A DNA stretch of 64,000 nucleotides, taken from contig NZ_NEGK01000012.1 of NCBI RefSeq assembly GCF_002135435.1, positions 19,471-83,470 of the forward strand, in the 5' to 3' direction. The stretch comes from Acinetobacter sp. ANC 3813. GTDB taxonomy: Bacteria > Pseudomonadota > Gammaproteobacteria > Pseudomonadales > Moraxellaceae. This document shows positions 35,242 through 42,741 of this stretch, one piece after another. The notes under the pieces were generated by a model that saw nothing but the letters and a program-made list of their open reading frames with translations, was not told the DNA's origin and did not search any database. The position numbers were made by a program, and so were the translations under genes. The stretch's first letter is position 1; each line of letters begins with the position of its first letter.

Positions 35242-36384
35242 TCACGCTGGAACATAACTGCTGAGCGGGTAATAACAGGACGGATCTATAACGGACCATC
35301 CATTTGCAGTTTTATAGCCCTCTAACAGCTCATCACGCACATAAATTTTTACAGTCTTATTATTGATAGTCAGCGCTGTGAACGGCGCCCCTGAATTTGC
35401 GGTTGAACCTGATATAGCAGGGATGGTCTGTGCATGAATTACAATAGTTTTAACCACAAGCATATCTGTTATCGAAAAATACGACATTGATAACTTAACA
35501 GCAGGAATTTCAAGCAGTTCCAGCGTTGATAGCCCAGTAATTGCACTGTTTGCAATACTCAATTCACTAACCGCAGGAAGTACCAATTTTTTTAACGCAT
35601 AAGCGTCTGATAAAAATACAGACGGAATATGACTGAGCTTATTGCCAAAAGTTATTTTTTCCAATTTTGAACAACCTCTGAAATTACTGGCTGCGGCCTG
35701 CTTTAAAGACGTCAAATTGGCTTCTTTTAATTCTTTACACTGCGCAAGTGCATATGCGTCAAGATATTCAATATTTTCCAGATTGATATTTACCAAATTT
35801 GGGTTATTAAAAAACCCATTATCTGCAATTGATTTTATATTGGGATTCAGCTCTACACTGACTGCTTTTGAGCCATTTGCAAAAGATGAAGGAATAGGCA
35901 GTGCGCACTGCACAATAATTTCCCTCCCGCCAAAAGACGAAAGACAAGAGCTTAATGTTGTGACCGATGCAGGAATCACGACTTTTGGAACAATTACTCC
36001 ACTCAGCGCGGAATATTCTATGGTTGTCAATGTCGAAGGAATATTCATAACTGCCAGTTCAACACAGCCCGAAAATGCCTCCCCACCAATCCGCAGCAGG
36101 CCCTCTGGCAAAACCACTTCTTTAAGCGCCCAGTTTTTAAAAAGTCCCGCTGAAATATAGGTTGCTGTTGACGGGACAGTGACATGCGTAATCCCCGTAT
36201 TACTAACACCGTACACTGCCGTTGCTCTGCCTTGCGCTGGATCTGGGGATGCCAGCGCCGTGATTTTCTGCGGATACTCACTAAAAGGCGTGCTGGCATC
36301 AATGGCCGCGCCTTTGGCTTTAATGGCATTCATGATCTGGGTTTTCAGGCTTGCCAATGCCTGCATTTTTTGCGCTATCGTCAT
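35242..36384 (-). CDS. BspA-type leucine-rich-repeat fibre protein, paralogue
   Basis: The protein has 380 residues with the same plan: helical N-terminal 45 residues (SLKTQIMNAIKAKG), leucine-rich repeats from about 60 to 340 (for example LKEVVLPEGLLRIGGEAFSGC), and a C-terminal TVKIYVRDELLEGYKTANGW segment like the end of its neighbour. The two genes are adjacent and similar at both ends but differ strongly in the repeats. This suggests duplication and change in the binding surface. Confidence 0.7.
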   Translation of the reverse strand: MTIAQKMQALASLKTQIMNAIKAKGAAIDASTPFSEYPQKITALASPDPAQGRATAVYGVSNTGITHVTVPSTATYISAGLFKNWALKEVVLPEGLLRIGGEAFSGCVELAVMNIPSTLTTIEYSALSGVIVPKVVIPASVTTLSSCLSSFGGREIIVQCALPIPSSFANGSKAVSVELNPNIKSIADNGFFNNPNLVNINLENIEYLDAYALAQCKELKEANLTSLKQAAASNFRGCSKLEKITFGNKLSHIPSVFLSDAYALKKLVLPAVSELSIANSAITGLSTLELLEIPAVKLSMSYFSITDMLVVKTIVIHAQTIPAISGSTANSGAPFTALTINNKTVKIYVRDELLEGYKTANGWSVIDPSCYYPLSSYVPA

Positions 36385-36388
36385 GGCA

Positions 36389-37318
36389 TCACCCCAGAAT
36401 TTCGTTTAGAGCAGTTTCAATATCGCCTAGAATCGGATTGACGACCGCCAGTACACGTTCATCCGTGTAATACATTCGTGTCGGGGATTCTGGCAAGTCC
36501 GCAGTAGTCAATGCCCGCACTGCAGTGGCGACCCGCGCCGCTGTGAAATACAGATTTTGGCCTTCTGGCAAATCCGTGGTACTGAGTGCATTAAGCGCTG
36601 CAACAACCCGCGCCGCCGTAAAATATAAGTTGCTGTTACCCTCTGGCACGCTGTCTGTAGAAGATACAGTCAAGCCAGAACTGCCCTGCTCCTGCCAGAT
36701 ACCGTCATCCACGTCATAGGCATACATCTTTGTTGGGTTGCCCACGCCCGCATCCACATTGGCGTAATCGCCTGCTTTGGGATCAATTACCCCTGACGCC
36801 AAAAGCTCCTCAGATGAAAACAGGCCACGGAAATGCTGCTGAAATTCAGAACGGTTCAGCTTGGCATTCAGCTGGCTTTCCACGTCTGCTTTATTGGATT
36901 TCTGGCTGTCCAGCGCCTGCAATTCATCACGGGTCGCAGAAACGCTGCGCAGGGCCTCCAAATCGGCCACTGGGGCTTTAGAAGCATTCAGCTGATCTAA
37001 AGCGTTCTGACTGGCTTTCTGGCCCAATACGGCGCTAATAGACTGCACATTGCTGATCAGGGTTTGAAAATCAACCAGCAGGGCGCGCGCTTCAACATCT
37101 TCATTCATCAGGATGATTTGCTGTTCCAATTGCTGAATCATGGCATTTGTCGCCATGCCAGAAATCGCCGTATTGATCATCAGCATAACTTCATTTTCTG
37201 TCAGCCCGCCGCCTGTTCCGCCATTGCCCAAGTTATGAAAAAACTCATAGACTTCCTGCATATTACTGATATTTACGCCTGCATCCAGCATGCGCTGCAT
37301 TAGTGTGCTGTTGCTCAT
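36389..37318 (-). CDS. Tail fibre protein with coiled coil and LYFTxARV repeats
   Basis: The protein has 309 residues. Residues 60-170 are a coiled coil, typical of fibre trimers. At about 215-300 three units repeat with NLYFTAARVVAAL, NLYFTAARVATAV and MYYTDERVLAVV, a repeat known from many phage tail fibres. It lies four bases after the leucine-rich-repeat gene and overlaps the next by four. It probably forms the fibre shaft that carries the tip proteins. Confidence 0.7.
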   Translation of the reverse strand: MSNSTLMQRMLDAGVNISNMQEVYEFFHNLGNGGTGGGLTENEVMLMINTAISGMATNAMIQQLEQQIILMNEDVEARALLVDFQTLISNVQSISAVLGQKASQNALDQLNASKAPVADLEALRSVSATRDELQALDSQKSNKADVESQLNAKLNRSEFQQHFRGLFSSEELLASGVIDPKAGDYANVDAGVGNPTKMYAYDVDDGIWQEQGSSGLTVSSTDSVPEGNSNLYFTAARVVAALNALSTTDLPEGQNLYFTAARVATAVRALTTADLPESPTRMYYTDERVLAVVNPILGDIETALNEILG

Positions 37319-38466
37319 GCTGTCACCTCAACTTCATTGGCGTCTATGCTAAATGGGTACTCAGATCCATCTTCAAAATTCAGGCTGAAATTGTTCTGCC
37401 GGCTTAAGCTGACTTTGACGACAAAATGGAATGCTTTTCTCAATTCATCATAGTGAATCGGCAGCACTTCAAAAGCGATATTCCCTTCACTCATGACCCG
37501 CACAAATTGGCCTGCCATCAGGCTGCTTTCAATCTTCTGCACCGTGCTGACATGATCCGTCATCATCAGCATGTAAGTAATATATTCAGAATTAGCCTCT
37601 ACTGCGCGCACAGCGTCAATTGAGCTGAGAATGAAGGTTTCCCCGCCTCCAATCTCAACCGTGAGATTCTGAGCATCTGAGGCGCTTAAAATGAATGGAC
37701 TTCCTGACTGCTTCGCCATGTGCTTAATGGCGATAATAGAGCTGTAATTCACCAGTTTCGGGTCACTGATATTGACCAGCTTAAATTTACGCACTGTGAT
37801 TTCATCATCCGACAATAGCGCAGGGTCATTTTCATCAATGTTGTAAATCGGCTTTTCGCTGTAATTCAGTTCAGACAGCTGCAGCGGGAAAATAGACGCA
37901 GCAGGGACCAGTACATTTTCATGCGATTTAAACGGCTCTAAATGCATCAAGCTGTCTCGGACATTCAGCACATAGGTTTCACCATGCGATGCGTGCATGC
38001 TCTGGCCTGTAATGCCGACACACTCTACCCATTTGACAATATCCTCACTGATCACCATTGCAAAAATATCGCCCTTCTCAGGCTTCCATTCTGGGATATT
38101 GCGCAGCATATTTGCCGCTGAGCCGTAATGCTCAAAATGAAACGGCTCTATCTGCGCATACAGCATAGCTTCACCGATATTCATATCATCCCCGCCGCTG
38201 CGGATTGAACCGCCCAGCAGCTTGTTAAAAAGCATCATGGCATAGCCTAGTTCTACATATTCCGTGGCATGTTCATCCTGCTCACTTAGTACCATCCCGC
38301 CTTTCCAAACGGTTTCCGCACGGGTTTTGCCGTCTTCCGCTGGGATGATTTCACGGCGGAAGGCAAAACATGACACGGCGGAAAGACTGGTAATGACGAT
38401 TGAACGCGATGCATGTCGGCGTCCTGCTGCTATGCGCTCTGCAGCGCTATTAATTGGCTTTAGCAT
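37315..38466 (-). CDS. Structural protein of the fibre operon, unknown fold
   Basis: The protein has 383 residues, mixed alpha/beta, with no repeated or coiled-coil part. Segments such as KWVECVGITGQSMHASHGETYVLN and NNFSLNFEDGSEYPFSID suggest small beta domains. It lies between the fibre protein and the zinc-finger protein, and its start lies three bases after that gene. A fibre-connecting or baseplate-rim role is possible, but I recognise no family. Confidence 0.5.
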   Translation of the reverse strand: MLKPINSAAERIAAGRRHASRSIVITSLSAVSCFAFRREIIPAEDGKTRAETVWKGGMVLSEQDEHATEYVELGYAMMLFNKLLGGSIRSGGDDMNIGEAMLYAQIEPFHFEHYGSAANMLRNIPEWKPEKGDIFAMVISEDIVKWVECVGITGQSMHASHGETYVLNVRDSLMHLEPFKSHENVLVPAASIFPLQLSELNYSEKPIYNIDENDPALLSDDEITVRKFKLVNISDPKLVNYSSIIAIKHMAKQSGSPFILSASDAQNLTVEIGGGETFILSSIDAVRAVEANSEYITYMLMMTDHVSTVQKIESSLMAGQFVRVMSEGNIAFEVLPIHYDELRKAFHFVVKVSLSRQNNFSLNFEDGSEYPFSIDANEVEVTA

Positions 38467-38468
38467 GC

Positions 38469-39548
38469 TTATTTCCTGTTCAATACGTTAAATTCTTCTT
38501 GAGTCAAAATGCCCTGCTCATACAGCGTTTTTAGCTTCTGCTTGGCTTGGAATTGAGTCTGCCGCTCCTTTTGCCTTTTGAGCAGCTGTGCGGCCGCTTT
38601 CTTGGCTCTGGCCTCAATTTTGGCAATCTCGCCCTGCAGATTCGGCTTGATTTCATTGCGCTTGGTATTGGCACGGACAATCTGCTCTGATAATTCGCGG
38701 GAAATCTCTGATTTGCTTGTTTTATAGCGGGTCCCGACTTGCTTGGTCCGCTCTTTTTCAAGCGCTTGGCTCAGGTAATAACGGCCCGTTGCTGATTTGA
38801 TGTAATGCATAACCCGCAGAATATGCTTGCAGGCAATCCCCGTCATGCTCGGATTTCTGAGTTTCGGAAAACCGCCTTCTTTGCGTCCATACACTGAGCC
38901 AGCAACGGTATTGAGATACCTGAACCAGAAATTAAAGCGTCCGCAGTCACATTCAAAGCGGACACGGCCTTTAGACAGGCGGTTTTGCACCGTGGTTGAA
39001 CGGACCCGATCAGGATGGAATACCAGCTCATTGAATGCTAAAAATTCGACCTGAACGTGATGATAGCGCGGGGCGTCCTTGCTTTTTTCGATGGACTCCC
39101 TGCTGGCGTTTGTCGTGAAATACACCACGTTATTCACGCGCCGTGTAGCGATAGCGACATGGATCTGCTTATTCGCGCGGTCAATATCTTCCTGACGGCT
39201 GAATGAAATTACCTGTTCAACCGTGATGCCGCCTTTGTACGCCTGCTGCATCTGCTCCACATTGGCCGCAAATGCTTTCATGTCCTCTGCAGTAATAATC
39301 CGCGTTTGGCCCTCTGGCATGCCCAGCGTCGTCTGCAGCGCGCGCTTAAAATCATAATCGCCAGCAATGTCAGACGGCCGTAAAAATGTGGGCTTGCTGC
39401 CCTTCTTATCGGACTTGCTTTCGCGCTCTTCCTCAGCCCATTTACGCTGCGCATTGGCTTCTTTTTGGCGGCGCTTCATGTCTTTATGCAGGCCGCCTTT
39501 CAGCAGCTCTGCGCGCAATAGATCTGGGTCAAATTCACCGTTAAGCAT
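38469..39548 (-). CDS. SWIM zinc-finger protein with a SHOCT-like end
   Basis: The protein has 359 residues. CDC at 200-202 and CKH at 240-242 give the CxC...CxH pattern of SWIM zinc fingers, which bind DNA or proteins. The last 30 residues (LKTLYEQGILTQEEFNVL) match the SHOCT motif. The rest is basic, with coiled coils around 20-45 and 255-335. It is unusual among structural genes. It could be a head-neck or packaging-related DNA-binding protein, or a mobile element trace, but no catalytic domain is visible. Confidence 0.6.
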   Translation of the reverse strand: MLNGEFDPDLLRAELLKGGLHKDMKRRQKEANAQRKWAEEERESKSDKKGSKPTFLRPSDIAGDYDFKRALQTTLGMPEGQTRIITAEDMKAFAANVEQMQQAYKGGITVEQVISFSRQEDIDRANKQIHVAIATRRVNNVVYFTTNASRESIEKSKDAPRYHHVQVEFLAFNELVFHPDRVRSTTVQNRLSKGRVRFECDCGRFNFWFRYLNTVAGSVYGRKEGGFPKLRNPSMTGIACKHILRVMHYIKSATGRYYLSQALEKERTKQVGTRYKTSKSEISRELSEQIVRANTKRNEIKPNLQGEIAKIEARAKKAAAQLLKRQKERQTQFQAKQKLKTLYEQGILTQEEFNVLNRK

Positions 39549-39825
39549 TCGTCACCTCATAGCGCTTCTGCAGCTGAATAATGGCGTTCAGGCTGGGGAA
39601 TAAGAACACTTTCTGAGGCAGCGGCTCATGAGTAAACGATGTCCCGCAAGACAAGCGGACAATATCGCTATGCTGGCGTGTACCGTATAGGCGCTGGCTG
39701 ACTAAAGACGGGTCATTAATTTCATCTTCACCAATTTCATACGCCGTCAGCGAACCGCCGTACCCTGTACGCTTGGCATTGACTTCAATATGTCGCCGTA
39801 TCGCTATATAAAATTCATTTCGCAT
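39541..39825 (-). CDS. Small hypothetical protein, first of the fibre operon
   Basis: The start MRNEFYIAI gives 94 residues; starting earlier would enter the terminator. There is no obvious ribosome site, so the start is uncertain. It overlaps the zinc-finger gene by eight bases. The sequence is basic with Tyr and Arg. It could be a neck or tail-completion protein by size alone. Confidence 0.45.
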   Translation of the reverse strand: MRNEFYIAIRRHIEVNAKRTGYGGSLTAYEIGEDEINDPSLVSQRLYGTRQHSDIVRLSCGTSFTHEPLPQKVFLFPSLNAIIQLQKRYEVTNA

Positions 39826-39834
39826 GGCTATGCA

Positions 39835-39877
39835 CAAAAAAAAGGACTGCATCAATTATGAAGCAGTCCTTTTTTTG
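39835..39877. terminator. Strong bidirectional terminator
   Basis: AAAAAAAGGACTGC and GCAGTCCTTTTTTT pair across a loop of about 12 bases. It closes the fibre gene at 39898-41904 and overlaps the promoter boxes of the next operon. Confidence 0.85.
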
Positions 39878-39894
39878 GCCTTTCTGGTTATTCC
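39854..39894 (-). promoter_or_regulatory. Late promoter candidate for the fibre operon
   Basis: On the minus strand CAGGAATAACC has its GGAA at 39894 and CATAATT starts 34 bases later, in the loop of the terminator hairpin. Confidence 0.65.
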
Positions 39895-39897
39895 TGA

Positions 39898-41904
39898 TTA
39901 ATTCAGCTCTGTAACCGCGACAAAGCCTGCGCCGCCGTCCTCTGACGCATTCCCGCCGCTTGTTCCCTTATATCCCGCACCGCCTGCGCCAGCGGTAATC
40001 AAGAAAACAACGCCTTCGCTCGTTGTGTTTTCATATTCAAAAGCGATATAGCCGCCTGAACCGCCTGCACCGCCATAGCCTCGGCGGTCACTGCCCACAC
40101 CTAAAGCGCCATTTCCGCCCTGATTGCTGCGGTCTGGATAGACTTCTACAGAAGTCGCCAATCCGCCGACTTGAGGCTCATAGCGGCTGCCGACTATGCC
40201 GATATTGCCGTTAATATTTGCAATGAGTTCCGCGCCTGCAAACATGTCAGGCACTATATTCACGCCGCCTGCGCCATTGGCGCCATTGATCAGCGCAGAC
40301 CCGCTATCAAACACCCCGCGCACCCCGCCTTTACCGCCGCCCGCCACAAAAGCAGGCGCATAAAATGAATATGGACCAACGGACGACAAGACGCCATCTG
40401 CACCATTGGCGCGGTTATCCCAAACATCCCAGATAGAGCCGCCGCCTGCACCGCCTGCGCCAAACACGTCAAAGCGGACTTTTTTGCCAGCTGGAACAGT
40501 ATAGAAAGACTCTGCAGCAGTAAAAAATATACGGCGCATTGCCTCTTCTGTCAGGAATACAGCCCAGTTCACATTCCCGCCGTATCCGACACGGCTTGTC
40601 CCTGACCGATGATAGGTATTGATGACAAAGCGGTCTGTATAGCGGGCAATGGTCCATGCTTCATGCCCGCCCTCTGGCGTGATATGAATCATGTAAGATG
40701 GGTTTGTAAAATTAACATTCGCTGGCGCAGCAACGGTAACAGTATTGCCGCTGCCTAAGCCGGCAAGAAAGCAGTTTGGGTACTTGGACAGATTTGTCGG
40801 GGCGCTCTTTTTTTTCAGCAGCATATAATTGACATTTCCGCCGCCGTATCCGACACGGCCAGTCCCTGAACGGTTGTAAATATCAATAGTGAACTTATCT
40901 ACAGCGCGATTGATGGACCAGCCTTCATGCGCGCCCTCTGGCGTCATCAGCAGCACAACATCAGCCGATGTATAGCTCAGGGCCTCATTGCCGCCTTTAA
41001 CAATGCTCAGCGCATCCCCTGCCTTAATCACCCCTGTTTTAATTTCATTGTCCAGCTGATCAGTCAAACGCTTATAGCCGCGCTTAATCAGTTCGCGGTC
41101 TGTATCAATCGCCAAGTAGTTTACACGGCCGCCGTATCCGACACGGCTAGTCCCTGATCGGTCAAAGATTGACGCATCAATCTGATTCGCAGAACGCGAA
41201 ATGCCCCATGCTTCATGCGCGCCCTCTGGCGTCAGCAAAAATGCTACTTTCGTATTGGCAAATGAATAACTGGCCGTTTCTTTGCGGACAAATGAATAGC
41301 TTCCAGACGGGCTGTACTGCGCCTGCATCAGCGGCGGGAAGAACAGCTCTGTCATTCCCATCAAATCATCAATCTGCTCTAGCAAGTTTCTTTCCAGCGC
41401 GCTTAATTGCGTTTTAAGCGCGTATTGCGGATGCGGGTCTGGATGGTTTTCATGCTCAAGGATTAAGGCCATTGCCAGCGCCGTATTTTGATCAATAACG
41501 ATATTAATACCTTCCAGCACAAAGGAATTAACCGTCATGCCGAAGCTCATCACAAAAGACAGGCTGGACGGGATTTTAAGCAGCGTGCCGCTTTCAGCAC
41601 TTGCCACGGCGAATAAAACACCGTCATCGGTATAAATTCCCAGACTGGCCACATCAGTATCACTGGATGCATCCACAAGCGTCATCAGGCGCAGCGTATT
41701 CTGCGAAGTTGAAATACCGCCTGCTGCAATGCTTGATTCAAGGATGATATTTCCAATCGTGGTACGGTCATCATTGGGAACTGATACGAAATTTGTTGAA
41801 CTGTATTTCACTTTATCCAGTGAAATTTTAATACCGCGCAACTGGGCATTCAGCGCTGACTGAAAACCCTGCTTGGTTATTTTTAATTTGACGGGATCAG
41901 CCAT
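39898..41904 (-). CDS. Large tail fibre/adhesin with three repeated domains and a Gly-rich tip
   Basis: The protein has 668 residues. The first 60 carry a regular ISLDKVKYSST motif typical of fibre attachment domains of P2-type phages. At roughly 41113-41250, 40830-40960 and 40570-40690 three units repeat with TPEGxHExW and SRVGYGG. The last 170 residues contain several Gly clusters (for example GAGGAGGGS and GGAGGSGG), as in adhesins with polyglycine helices that bind the host. A strong terminator follows. It shares the operon with the terminase paralogue. Confidence 0.7.
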   Translation of the reverse strand: MADPVKLKITKQGFQSALNAQLRGIKISLDKVKYSSTNFVSVPNDDRTTIGNIILESSIAAGGISTSQNTLRLMTLVDASSDTDVASLGIYTDDGVLFAVASAESGTLLKIPSSLSFVMSFGMTVNSFVLEGINIVIDQNTALAMALILEHENHPDPHPQYALKTQLSALERNLLEQIDDLMGMTELFFPPLMQAQYSPSGSYSFVRKETASYSFANTKVAFLLTPEGAHEAWGISRSANQIDASIFDRSGTSRVGYGGRVNYLAIDTDRELIKRGYKRLTDQLDNEIKTGVIKAGDALSIVKGGNEALSYTSADVVLLMTPEGAHEGWSINRAVDKFTIDIYNRSGTGRVGYGGGNVNYMLLKKKSAPTNLSKYPNCFLAGLGSGNTVTVAAPANVNFTNPSYMIHITPEGGHEAWTIARYTDRFVINTYHRSGTSRVGYGGNVNWAVFLTEEAMRRIFFTAAESFYTVPAGKKVRFDVFGAGGAGGGSIWDVWDNRANGADGVLSSVGPYSFYAPAFVAGGGKGGVRGVFDSGSALINGANGAGGVNIVPDMFAGAELIANINGNIGIVGSRYEPQVGGLATSVEVYPDRSNQGGNGALGVGSDRRGYGGAGGSGGYIAFEYENTTSEGVVFLITAGAGGAGYKGTSGGNASEDGGAGFVAVTELN

Positions 41905-41905
41905 G

Positions 41906-42670
41906 TTATACCCCTTCGGTCTGAACTGGCTTAGGCATATTCATTCCCTCAAGAAAGGCAAACGCTAAAACGTCGGCAATATCTGGCTCTTGATGCCCTG
42001 CGCTGATCAAATCGCTTTTTGAAATAACTTTGATGCGTAAAAGTGAGTCCTGACTCTGGGTAATGCTGGCTAACTGCGCTTGGATGTCTGCTTTTTTCTC
42101 TGCAGTATTAATGCGCACATTGCCCAGATACATCGCATGCGCCATATAGCCATAAGCCTGCGCCCGTTTATTGGCGTATTGCTTATAATTCTTTTCACCA
42201 AAACAGCCGCAGCCCCAGTGAATAGACGTATGAAAAATACCGCGCTTGCGCAGTTCATTCACCACTAAATTGCCGTCACCATTACTGCTAACAAGTATGC
42301 TGGAATCTGGATAATCATTTATCGCTTTTAAAAGCGTATCCATCACGTCAGGGCATTTCGGATAGATGCGGAATAACTCTACATGACGCGCGCCGTGTTC
42401 AAAGTCTATGCATCGCATGATACACACGCGGGAATTATTCACTGCAATGAAATGGCCCGCTTGGGCAAGGCGCTCACGTACAATAGGTGCTATATGACCG
42501 CTGTACGCGCGTGCAATGGTTTCAGCGTCAAATAGGCGGGTATACGGCGCATCTGCAGGCGTATCATGCCAGCGCAAGTTTTCAGAAAACTCTTTTTTTG
42601 CCACCGCAATAGCGGTTCCCAGATGCAGTATTGCTGGCAGAATATTTCGCATGCGTAGCTTATTTTTCAT
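41906..42670 (-). CDS. Terminase large-subunit nuclease-domain paralogue with lost catalytic Asp
   Basis: Starting at MKNKLRMR, with GGTGA ahead, the protein has 254 residues. From about 140 it aligns with the end of the terminase at 42742: both have GIF...HWG..CF..KN...Y.NKRAQAY and, near the end, PDI.D..AF.FLEG. The terminase has Asp at the first two nuclease positions (VDVGG and LLDSNG), while here they are Asn (AVNNS) and Ser (LVSSNG); only the third, in PDIADVLAF, is kept. It is therefore probably not a nuclease. It may serve as a regulatory or structural partner in packaging. It has its own late promoter. Confidence 0.65.
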   Translation of the reverse strand: MKNKLRMRNILPAILHLGTAIAVAKKEFSENLRWHDTPADAPYTRLFDAETIARAYSGHIAPIVRERLAQAGHFIAVNNSRVCIMRCIDFEHGARHVELFRIYPKCPDVMDTLLKAINDYPDSSILVSSNGDGNLVVNELRKRGIFHTSIHWGCGCFGEKNYKQYANKRAQAYGYMAHAMYLGNVRINTAEKKADIQAQLASITQSQDSLLRIKVISKSDLISAGHQEPDIADVLAFAFLEGMNMPKPVQTEGV

Positions 42671-42697
42671 GTTCTTCACCAAACTAAGATTTAGTGA

Positions 42698-42738
42698 AGT
42701 TATACCCGTCTTTTTTTTGGCCGCTTTCTTGATATTCC
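42698..42738 (-). promoter_or_regulatory. Late promoter candidate for the terminase paralogue
   Basis: On the minus strand CTGGAATATC has its GGAA at 42738 and TATAACT starts 34 bases later. It lies right after the terminase gene's stop. Confidence 0.65.
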
Positions 42739-42741
42739 AGC

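Noticed and set aside
38469..39548. SWIM-finger protein as a transposase of an insertion sequence
   Set aside because: No inverted terminal repeats, target duplication or catalytic acidic triad were seen.
34164..41904. Diversity-generating retroelement acting on the fibre genes
   Set aside because: No reverse transcriptase and no template/variable repeat pair with adenine-biased changes were seen in the window.
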